Numbered from the stretch's first letter, positions 9,606-18,807 are shown. The stretch is DNA of 64,000 nt from Marinoscillum pacificum (GCF_024714495.1 NZ_JAMZMJ010000016.1:1-64000); one strand, 5' to 3'. The notes: generated by a model from the letters alone, not told the origin. Numbers and translations: made by a program.

Positions 9606-9980
9606 TCATCCGAAGATTTTATCAGACAGCCAAAACCCTGCTATGCATAAGGAAATTCCTCCTATGAGGCTGATGCCAACATAAGAAATAAAAGGAATGT
9701 ATTCTCCGGCTTGAAGTAGTTTAACACCATCAAGTGAAAAAGTGGAAAAGGTGGTAAATCCACCACAAAACCCGGTAATCAGCATGAATTGAGTAATAGG
9801 AGATCCGGATTTGACAAATAAACCGCTTAAGAGACCTATTAGTAAGCTTCCTGCTAAATTGACTGAAAGCGTAGCGTATGGGTAGGTGCCAGTGAGTTGC
9901 TGAGCTAGAAATACTCCAGTTAAATACCTGGATACACTTCCCAATGCACCACCAATTGCCACGAACAAAACTTCCTTCAT
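9606..9980 (-). CDS. crcB: Fluoride ion channel FluC (CrcB)
   Basis: The 124-aa protein has four membrane helices and the family motifs GGALGSVSRYLTG at the N-terminus, TLSVNLAGSLLIGLL near 38 and GFCGGFTTFSTFSLD near 71. FluC forms a dual-topology dimer that exports fluoride. The gene directly follows acpH with no gap. No crcB (fluoride) riboswitch was recognised upstream of the pair. Confidence 0.95.
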   Translation of the reverse strand: MKEVLFVAIGGALGSVSRYLTGVFLAQQLTGTYPYATLSVNLAGSLLIGLLSGLFVKSGSPITQFMLITGFCGGFTTFSTFSLDGVKLLQAGEYIPFISYVGISLIGGISLCIAGFWLSDKIFG

Positions 9981-10568
9981 TTATTTAAACGTATTTAGCT
10001 TCTGCTGGCAATGTGCAATGAGTTCTGGAAAAAAACTAATGAAATCAGTTTTATAGGCCTCGTAATCTTTAACCAAATAATCACTCGCCTGCTCCATTTT
10101 GGATTCAAAGGGTGTTCGTCTGGACATTCCAGTCAACGCTCGATCTATTCCCTCAATGAATTGGTAGTTATAGAGCCAATTATCTCGAGACATGTAGGAT
10201 AACATGTGCCATGCTTTTGGAGGAATCAGTTTTTTATTCTTTTTCAATACATCATAAGCCCAATTGGTATACTCCGCTAATGGCTCTTTGTGGTAATCAG
10301 ACCAAAGTGATGACAAGAAGTGATCATAAAAAACGTCTGAAATTACAGGGGCATAATGATGAAACGTGGGTCGAAGTTTCTTTTTTGTTTCAGTTACAAT
10401 AGGGTGAGTATCTGTGTAGTGATCGATTTCTCGATGGAGCGAAATACCATTTTGAATTTCCAGGGGGTATTCTTCCATCGCTTTTCCTTTCACAAAGTCA
10501 CCGATGAAATTTCCTATTAGAATGGACTCATTTTCGAATGAGAGGTATATGTGTGCTAAGAAATTCAT
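9981..10568 (-). CDS. acpH: Acyl carrier protein phosphodiesterase (AcpH/DUF479)
   Basis: The 195-aa protein opens with MNFLAHIYLSF and carries GNFIGDFVKG, LHREIDHYTDTHP and DVFYDHFLSSLW, the conserved His/Asp pattern of AcpH. The enzyme removes the phosphopantetheine arm from acyl carrier protein. The length is normal. It is probably co-transcribed with crcB downstream. Confidence 0.9.
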   Translation of the reverse strand: MNFLAHIYLSFENESILIGNFIGDFVKGKAMEEYPLEIQNGISLHREIDHYTDTHPIVTETKKKLRPTFHHYAPVISDVFYDHFLSSLWSDYHKEPLAEYTNWAYDVLKKNKKLIPPKAWHMLSYMSRDNWLYNYQFIEGIDRALTGMSRRTPFESKMEQASDYLVKDYEAYKTDFISFFPELIAHCQQKLNTFK

Positions 10569-10590
10569 CTAATGGGAGTTTTCCACATAG

Positions 10591-10607
10591 GAACAAAAAT
10601 TTTGTTC
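10591..10607. promoter_or_regulatory. 17-bp palindrome upstream of acpH
   Basis: GAACAAAA and TTTTGTTC are perfect inverted arms around a central A, 22 bp before the acpH start and in the gap shared with the divergent TerB-like gene. It is a possible operator for one or both; no known regulator is suggested by the sequence. Confidence 0.35.
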
Positions 10608-10691
10608 ATCCTGTATTTTACATTAAGTTTAAAAATTAATTCACAAGAACTCCGATAAACCGTCTTTCCTATCGCAGCACGAGCAACAAAT

Positions 10692-11087
10692 ATGGCAAGA
10701 ACTCAACTCAACTTACTAGTGCAACTAGCTAAAGTTGATGGAGTGGTAGTGCAAGATGAAATTGATTTGATCAAAAATGTCGGTGAAACATTAGGCATGT
10801 CACAAGATGAAGTGAGTGCCTGTTTTGAAGATCCAAACCTGGTTGAGGATTTGGATAACCTCACGGATGACGAGAAATATGAGTTCATCTACAATGCAGT
10901 TCAATTGATGAAAATTGATGGACGGTTATATAAAGAAGAGATTCAGTTTTGTGCACGAATAGCCAGTAAGATCGGTTATGAAGAAGAAGTGCTAATTGAA
11001 TTAATGCTAAAAATCTATAGCGATCCCGATATTTCCGCAGACAAGGAATCGCTGAAAACCACCATTCAGAAGTATTTGAAAAAGTAG
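10692..11087 (+). CDS. TerB-like helical protein
   Basis: The 131-aa acidic, all-helical protein resembles the TerB/DjlA-N fold: two related halves, LVQLAKVDGVVVQDEIDLIKNVGETLGMS at about 8-36 and AVQLMKIDGRLYKEEIQFCARIASKIGY at about 69-96. The repeated V/I-DG-x(5)-E pattern is the usual metal-binding feature of the family. TerB relatives occur near stress and membrane functions. It is followed after 1 bp by a helicase gene, so the two form an operon. Confidence 0.75.
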   Translation: MARTQLNLLVQLAKVDGVVVQDEIDLIKNVGETLGMSQDEVSACFEDPNLVEDLDNLTDDEKYEFIYNAVQLMKIDGRLYKEEIQFCARIASKIGYEEEVLIELMLKIYSDPDISADKESLKTTIQKYLKK

Positions 11088-11088
11088 A

Positions 11089-12990
11089 ATGGATCATTCC
11101 GAACACTTTCTGCACCTTCTTCAATTGCTCAAGAAGGAGCGTGTAGAAGATCGTAAGCAATACGAAAATAAGATTAGAAATAGATCTCTTGAAGATCGTA
11201 AAAGAGAAGGAGTAACCTGGTATCCAGTAGTTGTAGATAGGTCCTATCTAGGAACTGGTGAGAAATGGGTACTTCAACTTGAACGAACTTCACAAACAGA
11301 AAATAGACACTTCTTTCAAGCGGGTTCATCGGCAAGTCTTTTTTTGAATGATGAAAAAAGAAAGCTGAGCGCATCAGGAATCATAAGCCGTGTGAATGAG
11401 AAGTATATGACGCTTGTTCTCAATAGTGATGATGCTCCAGACTGGATTGATGAAGGTAAACTTGGCGTGGACTTACTTTTTGATGAGAGCACCTACGACG
11501 AAATGGAACGCACAATGATTTCCATGGCATCAGTTAGAGAGGGTCGACTAAAGGAACTAACGAAGATATTATTGGGGGAAACAGAACCTAGGTTTGCTTC
11601 TCTCATTGATTTTCGTCACCCGGGATTAAATGATAGTCAGAATAAGGCCCTATCACTTATTGATGCATCGAAAGATGTTGGCTTGGTGCATGGTCCTCCA
11701 GGAACAGGTAAAACCACAACGCTAGTAGAGGCAATAAAAGATACTGTTTCGAAAGAGAAGCAAGTACTAGTGGCCGCAGCGAGTAATGCAGCTGTTGATT
11801 TGCTAGCTGAAAAACTGACACAACAAGGCTTAAGAGTATTAAGAATTGGGCACCCTGCCAGAGTAACTGAGGAGGTAGTTTCTTGTACCTTGGACGCTAG
11901 ACTTAGTGAACATAATGATGCTAAAATGCTCAAGGAGCTTCGTAAGAAAGCTGAGGAATTTCGAAATCTGGGGAGAAAGTACAAACGCAACTTTGGTAAG
12001 GCGGAGCGTCAACAGCGGAAAATGCTCCTGGATGAAGCGCGAAGCCTGAAAGATGAAGCCCATATGCTCGAAGATCATATGATCTATGATGAGCTGAACA
12101 AGGCACAGGTGATTGCATGTACGCTAGTAGGGACTAATAGTAACTACATCAAGGGAAGAACCTTCAAGACTTTATTTATTGATGAAGCGTCCCAAGCATT
12201 GGAGCCTGCAGCATGGATACCGATCATGAAGAGTGAGCGCATCATCATGGCAGGAGATCATTGGCAGTTGCCTCCGACAGTAAAGTCATTAGAAGCAGCA
12301 AAAGAAGGATTATCTCAAACCATTTTTCGACGAGTCATAGAACAGTGGAGTGCTGATGTGATGCTGGAAGTTCAGTATCGAATGCATGATGACATTATGC
12401 AGTTTTCTAATGAACATTTTTATGAAGGCAAGCTGAGAAGTGGGGATATCATTCTTCAACGTCGAGCATTGTTTGATCAAGCCGTTCGATTCATAGATAC
12501 TGCTGGATGTGGATTTGATGAAAAACTCAATCAGGAAACATTGTCTACCTACAATGTAGAAGAGGCTCGATTTGTATTGAGTCGTCTTCAGGAAATTGTG
12601 GAAGATGTGATGTCAAGAGAAGATCGAATTCCTACAATTGGAATAATTGCTCCCTACAAAGCTCAAGCAGAGATACTTCGTAAGTATTTAGAGGATTTTG
12701 GTCTTGATCAGGAGGTCTTGAAACGCATTACAATTAATTCGGTAGATTCTTTTCAGGGACAAGAGCGTGATATCATGTTGATTTCTCTTGTGCGATCTAA
12801 TCCAAATGCAGAGATAGGTTTCCTGGCAGATGAACGTAGAATGAATGTGGCCATGACCAGAGCAAGACACTTGCTTGTGATGGTTGGTGATTCTGCTACA
12901 TTGAGTAGTAATTCATTTTTTGATCAACTCATTCAGAACTTCCAAAGTAGAAACTTATACCAAAGTGCATTTGAGTATCTTTATTCTTAG
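11089..12990 (+). CDS. Upf1/IGHMBP2-type superfamily 1 helicase
   Basis: The 633-aa protein has the SF1B motifs in order: GPPGTGKTTT (Walker A, near residue 204), FIDEASQALEP (motif II, near 362), AGDHWQLPPTV (motif III), QYRMHDDIMQFSN (motif IV), SVDSFQGQERDIMLISLVRSN (motif V) and RMNVAMTRARHLLVMVGD (motif VI). The N-terminal part (about 1-180) resembles the SMUBP-2 accessory beta-barrel region. Proteins of this kind unwind DNA or RNA in the 5'-3' direction. The bacterial role is not well defined. Confidence 0.9.
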   Translation: MDHSEHFLHLLQLLKKERVEDRKQYENKIRNRSLEDRKREGVTWYPVVVDRSYLGTGEKWVLQLERTSQTENRHFFQAGSSASLFLNDEKRKLSASGIISRVNEKYMTLVLNSDDAPDWIDEGKLGVDLLFDESTYDEMERTMISMASVREGRLKELTKILLGETEPRFASLIDFRHPGLNDSQNKALSLIDASKDVGLVHGPPGTGKTTTLVEAIKDTVSKEKQVLVAAASNAAVDLLAEKLTQQGLRVLRIGHPARVTEEVVSCTLDARLSEHNDAKMLKELRKKAEEFRNLGRKYKRNFGKAERQQRKMLLDEARSLKDEAHMLEDHMIYDELNKAQVIACTLVGTNSNYIKGRTFKTLFIDEASQALEPAAWIPIMKSERIIMAGDHWQLPPTVKSLEAAKEGLSQTIFRRVIEQWSADVMLEVQYRMHDDIMQFSNEHFYEGKLRSGDIILQRRALFDQAVRFIDTAGCGFDEKLNQETLSTYNVEEARFVLSRLQEIVEDVMSREDRIPTIGIIAPYKAQAEILRKYLEDFGLDQEVLKRITINSVDSFQGQERDIMLISLVRSNPNAEIGFLADERRMNVAMTRARHLLVMVGDSATLSSNSFFDQLIQNFQSRNLYQSAFEYLYS

Positions 12991-13121
12991 TTGGTAATCA
13001 AATCATTTTGATTAACCTCTACCCTAAAGGGGTCAAATTGATTTTCTTCGTCTTTTTTTTAGTTAGATCAGGAAATAAAATGCGAAGTGAATAAAGAAGT
13101 AGTGGTCAAGAAAAAGTGTTT

Positions 13122-13533
13122 ATGAAAAGTTTATTGGTCCTTATTGTTTTAGCTCCATTCTTTGCTTTTGGGCAAGAGGATGCCATTCGAGAAGTCCTAA
13201 AGGATCAGGTTGATTGTTGGAATTCAGGAGATTTGGAATGTTACATGGATGGGTACTGGAAATCTGATCAACTGATGTTTGTAGGAAAGAAAGGAGTAAC
13301 CTACGGCTGGGAATCTACATTGGCCATGTATAAGAGTTCTTATCCTTCTAAAGAGAAAATGGGGAAGCTGGATCTAACGGTGAAGGAAATTTATCCGCTT
13401 TCTGATGATTACTGGTTTGTAATTGGTCAATGGAACCTGCAGCGTAAAGATGATGCTCCAAATGGTCATTTTAGTCTTTTTGTTTCGAATGATAGATGGA
13501 GAATGGAAAGTAGTAGTTGATCATTCATCTTGA
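13122..13533 (+). pseudogene. Exported DUF4440/SnoaL-like protein, frameshifted near the 3' end
   Basis: The reading frame starts at ATG 13122 with a signal peptide (MKSLLVLIVLAPFFAFGQ) and follows the NTF2-like DUF4440 pattern (IREVLKDQVDCWNSGDLE; GWESTLAMYKSSYP; WFVIGQWNLQRKDDAPNGHFSL). After codon HFSL (about 13480) the open frame continues only with unrelated residues and stops at 13520. One base fewer in the T5 run at about 13477-13481 restores the usual family ending (LFRMIDGEWKVVVDHSS) and moves the stop to 13533, just before a terminator hairpin. It is either a real recent frameshift or a sequencing indel in a homopolymer. DUF4440 proteins have diverse, mostly unknown functions. Confidence 0.8.
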
Positions 13534-13535
13534 AA

Positions 13536-13558
13536 ATACCATCCGTCACGGATGGTAT
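13536..13558 (+). terminator. Stem-loop after the DUF4440 gene
   Basis: ATACCATCCGT and ACGGATGGTAT form a near-perfect stem. It begins 2 bp after the restored stop codon. The T tract is short, so it may be a weak terminator or an mRNA-stabilising hairpin. Confidence 0.55.
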
Positions 13559-13599
13559 ATCTTAGCTAAACGCTTCAATTTTATAAATAAAAGTCAATC

Positions 13600-14097
13600 A
13601 TGGGGATTTTTTCCAAGATTAAAAATTACATAACTGGCGGAGCTGCGGAAGTTGCAGTAGTATTTGAAAATGATCTGGTCCGTCCGGAAGATAAGCTTCG
13701 TCTATTTGTAACAGCTTCAGCTAAGGATGACTGTAAAATCAAAAAAGTCTATCTCCATATAAAATGTGAAGAGACTTACAAGAAAAGGGAGACCACAACG
13801 ACAACTGATAGTAATGGTAATACTACTACCACGTCCCGAGATGTAACCAAATATTATAGCCACTTCACAAAAGAATTAGTATTAGCAGAAGATATTCTGT
13901 TGAGAAAAGATTCGGAAGAGAAGTGGTTGGCTGAATTTGAAATTCCTGTAGACGCTTTACCGTCTTTCAAAGGTAAAGACTGCCATATGACCTGGAAGGT
14001 TTTTGCGGGACTAGACATGCCTGGCAATGATCCAGACAGTGGTTGGGTTAGTTTTTATGTACAGAAAAAGGTTGATTATACTGTAGAACAAATGTGA
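13600..14097 (+). CDS. Spo0M-like (arrestin-fold) protein
   Basis: The 165-aa protein begins GIFSKIKNYITGGAAEVAVVFEN and is predicted to be rich in beta strands, like the N-terminal arrestin-like half of Spo0M/SpoOM proteins. It ends in the motif GLDMPGNDPDSGW, which its neighbour shares. A TTTTTTDSNGNTTTTS-like loop near residue 65 is low-complexity. No signal peptide is present, so it is cytoplasmic. Function is unknown; the family assignment is moderate. Confidence 0.6.
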   Translation: MGIFSKIKNYITGGAAEVAVVFENDLVRPEDKLRLFVTASAKDDCKIKKVYLHIKCEETYKKRETTTTTDSNGNTTTTSRDVTKYYSHFTKELVLAEDILLRKDSEEKWLAEFEIPVDALPSFKGKDCHMTWKVFAGLDMPGNDPDSGWVSFYVQKKVDYTVEQM

Positions 14098-14098
14098 G

Positions 14099-14530
14099 AT
14101 GGGATTATTTAAGAATGTAGCAAATTTTGTGACGGGCGGAGCGGCAGAAGTTCAATTGGAGCTAATCAATCCGGTTTTGGATAATGAGTATTCAATGCAT
14201 GTTGTGATACGTGTGAAACCAACAGGCGATACCATTCATGCCAAGCGCTTATATCTGGAAGTACAAGTGGTGGAAGAATCATCCACCAAAAATGTATTGT
14301 TTCGACAAGAACATATCCTATCGGAGGATCTTCAGATAAATCAGGGAGATGAGAAGGAGTGGTCTTTTACTGTAGAGCTACCTGCTGAGGTGCCTCCTAC
14401 TTACCTTGCCAAGTATTTTTCTGTAAAGTGGGGCATAAAAGCTTCTTTGGATATGCCCGGAGTTGACCCCAATAGTGGTTGGCAACCATTTGTGCTAAAT
14501 AAAGAAGTTGGAGTGAGTGAGCTGATGTAA
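14099..14530 (+). CDS. Spo0M-like (arrestin-fold) protein, paralogue of the preceding gene
   Basis: The 143-aa protein shares the start pattern GLFKNVANFVTGGAAEVQLEL and the C-terminal SLDMPGVDPNSGW with the gene 1 bp upstream, so the two are tandem duplicates and probably act together. It lacks the Thr-rich loop of its partner. Cytoplasmic and of unknown function. Confidence 0.6.
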   Translation: MGLFKNVANFVTGGAAEVQLELINPVLDNEYSMHVVIRVKPTGDTIHAKRLYLEVQVVEESSTKNVLFRQEHILSEDLQINQGDEKEWSFTVELPAEVPPTYLAKYFSVKWGIKASLDMPGVDPNSGWQPFVLNKEVGVSELM

Positions 14531-14564
14531 CTCCAAATGCTTTTATCGATTATTGAATATAAAA

Positions 14565-14594
14565 AAAGCCATGTCAATTTCTTGACACGGCTTT
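14565..14594 (-). terminator. Terminator of the subtilase gene
   Basis: On the minus strand a stem AAAGCCGTGTCA/TGACATGGCTTT with one mismatch is followed by seven T, about 20 bp after the subtilase stop. It may also serve the convergent Spo0M-like pair. Confidence 0.8.
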
Positions 14595-14614
14595 CGGGTT
14601 AGGTTACTATAATC

Positions 14615-17600
14615 TTATTGCTTTACAAACTTTCTGTAGACAGACTTGCCGCCAGAAGCTATTTCAATCATATACACTCCAGTGCTGAGACTTGAGACAT
14701 CCACTTTATGGTTGTTTACTTCACCAGCTTTGATGACTTGTCCACTAAGGTTTGTGATGGAGTAGCTCATCTTTTCTCTTGAAGTAGCAATATTTAATGT
14801 ATTGCCAACTACAGGGTTTGGATAGATTTCGAAACTTACTGGCTCACCAACGGATTGCGTCGTGATGTAGTACGAAGTAGAAGTCGCACCTCCAACACAG
14901 AATGAAGTAGTTTCACTAGAGCCAAATGCTCCACCAGAAGCGAGCGTAGAACTTCCATCTGTTAAACTATATGATCCATTTCCATACGAGCAGCAGATTC
15001 CGTCACCATATGCATCATTGATTACAAAATTGTAGCAGCCAGTAGCGAGTGAAATAACTTCAGTTATTGTAGACCCATCAGGCTGAGATCCATATGTTCC
15101 TCCTGATGCTAAAACAGTGGAGCCATCGAGTATTTGCCAGCTAGTTTCCTCAGGATAATTGTCCAATACGATAGTCAGCGTTACATCAGTATCTCCACCA
15201 CCTGTAGAGCCTGCAGTGATTTGCAAATCATCTATAGCCATATCAGATGTGTAGCTGGATCCTGTCGTTCCTACAAAACGAAGCTTGACATCATCTCCAA
15301 GGTATGAAGCTAAATCGATATTTGCTGTGAACCATGAGTTGCCCTGGTTCCCTGATAGCGACCAAAGTGTTGTCCAGTTAGTGCCGTCAGTGGTAGCCTG
15401 AACAGCTAATGACCCCATATTTGAACCATACATGTGGTATCTGAATGAGAAGTTAGCTGCCGTTTCTCCTGCAAGGTTAAAACAAGGGCTTTCTAAAATA
15501 GCCGTTGCGTTACTTCCTATTTGTCCTGTTCCACTTGTAGATGCTTCTAGATACAAGTAGTATGATCCTTCTGATGCTGAACTTGGACCTGTGCTGGATG
15601 AAGGGGTGCCATTGGCATCACGTAACCAGTTTCCATCATCACCAGTAGCTTGCGTCCAACCAACACTTGATTCAAAACCTTCTGAATAAGGTAGTGTCTC
15701 AGTAGAAGAGCAGCTCATTCCTGCACTTGGTGTGGTAACGCTAAGGGCAGAACTTTGTGCAGAAGTGTTTCCTGCTGCATCACTTGCAGTAACCGTGAAA
15801 GAATATGTTGTTCCTGCAGTCAGTCCTGTGATGTTTGCAGAAGTTCCTGTTACTGATCCAAGGTTTGACCCACCTTGATAGACATCATACCCTGTTACTC
15901 CCACGTTATCTGAAGAAGCAGTCCAGCTTAATGTTAAAGTGGTTTGAGTAACATTTGATGCAGAAAGCCCTGTTGGTACTGATGGTGCTTGAGTATCACC
16001 TGCAGTGCCAGTAATATTTACCGTGTAGTCTTCTACCTCTCCATAATTGAAAGATTCACATGGCGATGGGATAGTATTGTATCTCATAGAAACACGCATT
16101 CTTGTAGGGCCATCAGCAGCCGAAGAAGGAACTGTGAATGTGCCACTAATTGGCGTTGCTTGTGTTGCTGAGCGAGTATATACTTGTTCGCCGGCATCTG
16201 AAAAATCACCATCCTTGTTATAGTCTATCCATACACTGTAACCTTCGTTGTAGGTAGTGCCTGTCCAGGTAGGAGTTATAGTGATCGTTGCAGAGGCATT
16301 TTTAGCAAGGTTAGTTGATATGGAAGTGAAGTCACCATAACCACCACTTGATGCTCCAGTGCTATTGTCTATAGATCCAAGCTGCACTCTACTGATGTAT
16401 TCATCATTTGTATTTTGCCCATTAGAAGCACAGTAGCTTAGTTGTACTTCTGTTGTTGTAAATGTAATGGAGCTTGTATAAGAAGAGGTTGATCCGTCAG
16501 TACATTTACTACGAACCTGAGCTTCATATTGTGTTTGTGGTGATAGGCCTGTTAGTACAAGAGACGCTCCGCCAGAAGTAGTTGTAGTCCATGTTGTAGT
16601 ACCAGATACTCGATAACGTACATCGTAAGATGCGCTTGTTACTGCTCCCCAAGATAAAGTAGCTGTAGTAGAGCCAACACTAGATGCTGCTAGCCCGGTA
16701 GGAGTGGACGCAGTACATGGTTGTGCATTTCCAAGACCGGTAACAATCAATGTGTAATCCTGGCTGCCACTAGACAAAGATCCTTTGTGAGTAACAGTGA
16801 TCGTGTAAGATCCAGATGCGCCAGCAACATTAATTCTTTCGTAAGGGTCTACTACGTTATCGCCAGTGTTGTTAGAGTTTACACCAGTAAGTCTGTATGG
16901 AGAATAAGTAGTTCCTCCTTTTGTAACACGGATGTCAAGATCATTTACTAAAACTGGAGTCGTCAGGTTTGTGGTGCCTGAATTGGCAGTACCTGCCGGG
17001 TCAGTCCATGAAATAGATGCTACCAATGGACTAGACCCATCAGAATCAACATTGATTGTGTAAGACTGGCCTTGAGAAAGTGTTAACTCTGATACCATTG
17101 AAGATCCACCATTGGCAGTGATTACTTCTGCAGCTGCTTTTGCATTTAATAAGCCCCAACCATAAATGGCATCAGGACCAGATATACCAGCATCATCTGC
17201 GGTATGTAGTGCTACACCTTTTAGTGTAGCTGCTCTCATGTAGCTGCCGTTGATGTTGTTATAGTGTTGTTGTAATAATAACAAGGTTCCTGTTACGTTA
17301 GGGGATGCCATAGATGTTCCTGTGATGGAGTTATATGCTACGTCACTATTGTCATAGGTTGAATAGACCCCTGTTCCATTTCCAGTAATATCTGGCTTGA
17401 TTCTCAAGTCATCAGTAGGACCTTCACTACTGCTGCTATTGATCGTTACTGAATTGAAGCTGCCGTCGTTATTGACGTTGGCATCATTTCCGTTGGCTAC
17501 TACCATGTTGTTTTTGGAAGTAGAATGACCGGTTAGTTTGTCATAAGAGGAGGCTCCGTTTAGCGGCGATCCATTAGAGCTATTGTCATTTCCATCATTA

Positions 17601-18376
17601 CCAGCCGCTACTACCATCAGGTAATAGGGTGAGTTGTACATTAGATTATCCCAATCTCGAGACTCATCGATGTAAGCTCCAAAATACCAGTCAGGAACCA
17701 GATCTGCACGATAACCATATGAGTGGTTCGAAAGGAGCATTCCGGATGCTGCCTCACTGGTAGCTTCAGATAGGTCATTGTTCCAGTCGTGAGTTAATGC
17801 TTGAGCTCTTGGAGCCATACCTTTTGCTTGTGCCTGTACTCCTGAAGCTACAATAGTACCGGTAACATGCTGAGCATGGAAGCTATTTCCATTTAGGCCG
17901 GTTACGCCATCATTGATTGTTACACGGTTGTTGCCACCCGGACCATCAAATTCCTGATGAGTAACGCGTGTAGGACCTCCATCCCAGACATGAGCAGTCA
18001 TATTTTGTCCATCAAGGCTCAAGCCTAATGACCCGCCAATGTTTAGGTGGTTTGCTCTTGTAGATCTGGAAGCATCTGCATTGTAGACTGTGTAGTAAAC
18101 AGGTAGACCATCTGGTGAAACTGCAACTAACTGGTCAATAGAGCCGTCTTCTCTAGTTCTGGTTATTTCCCAGCCTTTCTGATTGGCTATTTGTATAGCT
18201 TCTAGCCGCTTTTGATCCTGCTTTGTTTGGAACTGATTTTGAAGGCTGTAAAGTTTTGTGAGGTTGTACTTGCTGCTAATGGCTTGTTTTTCCTGCGCTG
18301 TTTGAGCGTAAGCCATAGTGATACTTAATGCAAAGGCCATTAACAAGGCCTTTGCAAAATGAGTAGAGTTTTTCAT
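14615..18376 (-). CDS. T9SS-secreted S8 family serine peptidase, multidomain
   Basis: The 1253-aa protein has a signal peptide (1-24), a subtilisin domain at about 90-430 with Asp in HVWDGGPTR, His in HAQHVTGTI and Ser in GTSMASPNVTG, a proprotein-convertase-like beta domain (about 430-545), a fibronectin type III domain (about 555-645), a GEVED domain ending FNYGEVEDYTV (about 650-795), a second FnIII domain (about 800-885), a MAM/jelly-roll region (about 890-1055), a beta-rich region with CYNFVINDAYGDGICC, and a type A T9SS sorting domain (about 1180-1253, FEIYPNPV... to the end). It should be secreted across both membranes and act as an extracellular or surface-bound protease. Confidence 0.95.
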   Translation of the reverse strand: MKNSTHFAKALLMAFALSITMAYAQTAQEKQAISSKYNLTKLYSLQNQFQTKQDQKRLEAIQIANQKGWEITRTREDGSIDQLVAVSPDGLPVYYTVYNADASRSTRANHLNIGGSLGLSLDGQNMTAHVWDGGPTRVTHQEFDGPGGNNRVTINDGVTGLNGNSFHAQHVTGTIVASGVQAQAKGMAPRAQALTHDWNNDLSEATSEAASGMLLSNHSYGYRADLVPDWYFGAYIDESRDWDNLMYNSPYYLMVVAAGNDGNDNSSNGSPLNGASSYDKLTGHSTSKNNMVVANGNDANVNNDGSFNSVTINSSSSEGPTDDLRIKPDITGNGTGVYSTYDNSDVAYNSITGTSMASPNVTGTLLLLQQHYNNINGSYMRAATLKGVALHTADDAGISGPDAIYGWGLLNAKAAAEVITANGGSSMVSELTLSQGQSYTINVDSDGSSPLVASISWTDPAGTANSGTTNLTTPVLVNDLDIRVTKGGTTYSPYRLTGVNSNNTGDNVVDPYERINVAGASGSYTITVTHKGSLSSGSQDYTLIVTGLGNAQPCTASTPTGLAASSVGSTTATLSWGAVTSASYDVRYRVSGTTTWTTTTSGGASLVLTGLSPQTQYEAQVRSKCTDGSTSSYTSSITFTTTEVQLSYCASNGQNTNDEYISRVQLGSIDNSTGASSGGYGDFTSISTNLAKNASATITITPTWTGTTYNEGYSVWIDYNKDGDFSDAGEQVYTRSATQATPISGTFTVPSSAADGPTRMRVSMRYNTIPSPCESFNYGEVEDYTVNITGTAGDTQAPSVPTGLSASNVTQTTLTLSWTASSDNVGVTGYDVYQGGSNLGSVTGTSANITGLTAGTTYSFTVTASDAAGNTSAQSSALSVTTPSAGMSCSSTETLPYSEGFESSVGWTQATGDDGNWLRDANGTPSSSTGPSSASEGSYYLYLEASTSGTGQIGSNATAILESPCFNLAGETAANFSFRYHMYGSNMGSLAVQATTDGTNWTTLWSLSGNQGNSWFTANIDLASYLGDDVKLRFVGTTGSSYTSDMAIDDLQITAGSTGGGDTDVTLTIVLDNYPEETSWQILDGSTVLASGGTYGSQPDGSTITEVISLATGCYNFVINDAYGDGICCSYGNGSYSLTDGSSTLASGGAFGSSETTSFCVGGATSTSYYITTQSVGEPVSFEIYPNPVVGNTLNIATSREKMSYSITNLSGQVIKAGEVNNHKVDVSSLSTGVYMIEIASGGKSVYRKFVKQ

Positions 18377-18514
18377 AAAATGGTTTTTGAATTATGGTTA
18401 ACAACGGTTTAAATACTTTTTGTGCAGTACTTGCTTGTCGAGATTCTATCTCGGGTTAGGTTTTTTCATACGCTTATAGGTTTAGTTGGCCATCTTTAGA
18501 AAGAGGCATATCAT

Positions 18515-18536
18515 GATATTTTGGATCCAAAATATC
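18515..18536. repeat. 22-bp perfect palindrome
   Basis: The arms GATATTTTGGA and TCCAAAATATC are exact inverted copies with no spacer. A second palindrome (ATATCATGATAT) overlaps its left edge. It lies about 140 bp upstream of the subtilase start, so it could be an operator. Confidence 0.6.
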
Positions 18537-18695
18537 TATGGCGGATTCTCAAATATATGAAATTAGTTTTCGAAGAATCAAGCAATGCAAGTTTCTTTTA
18601 CTGTCAGAAATGAACTTCGATTAATTCTTTGGTATATTCTTAAAACAGAAAATTTTATTCAACTAAAATATAGATTTACTTACGTCTATTTACGT

Positions 18696-18737
18696 ATGAA
18701 TGGGGTGATATTGTAGATGAGTGGGGTGATATTGTGG
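18696..18737. repeat. Two 21-bp tandem direct repeats
   Basis: Units 18696-18716 and 18717-18737 both fit ATGAxTGGGGTGATATTGTxG and differ at two positions. A third, weaker ATGAACGG follows. No reading frame runs through them. Confidence 0.7.
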
Positions 18738-18807
18738 ATGAACGGCGAATTAATATAAATGGAATCGAGTCGGTATTTCCATCTTATAAAAGATTGTTTG
18801 TTTGTAA

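Larger units (their letters stand above)
18377..18807. other. Intergenic region with repeats, no gene seen
   Basis: No intact gene was found in these 431 bp. The region holds a 22-bp palindrome and a 21-bp tandem duplication (listed separately) and must contain the promoter of the subtilase gene. Together with the gene fragment next to it, it looks like decaying DNA. Confidence 0.6.

Noticed and set aside
9981-10690. Possible fluoride riboswitch upstream of acpH-crcB
   Set aside because: The conserved pseudoknot sequences of the crcB motif were not found; only a simple palindrome is present.
11637-11990. 117-codon minus-strand frame inside the helicase gene
   Set aside because: It is antisense to conserved helicase motifs and has a Ser/Leu-rich shadow composition.
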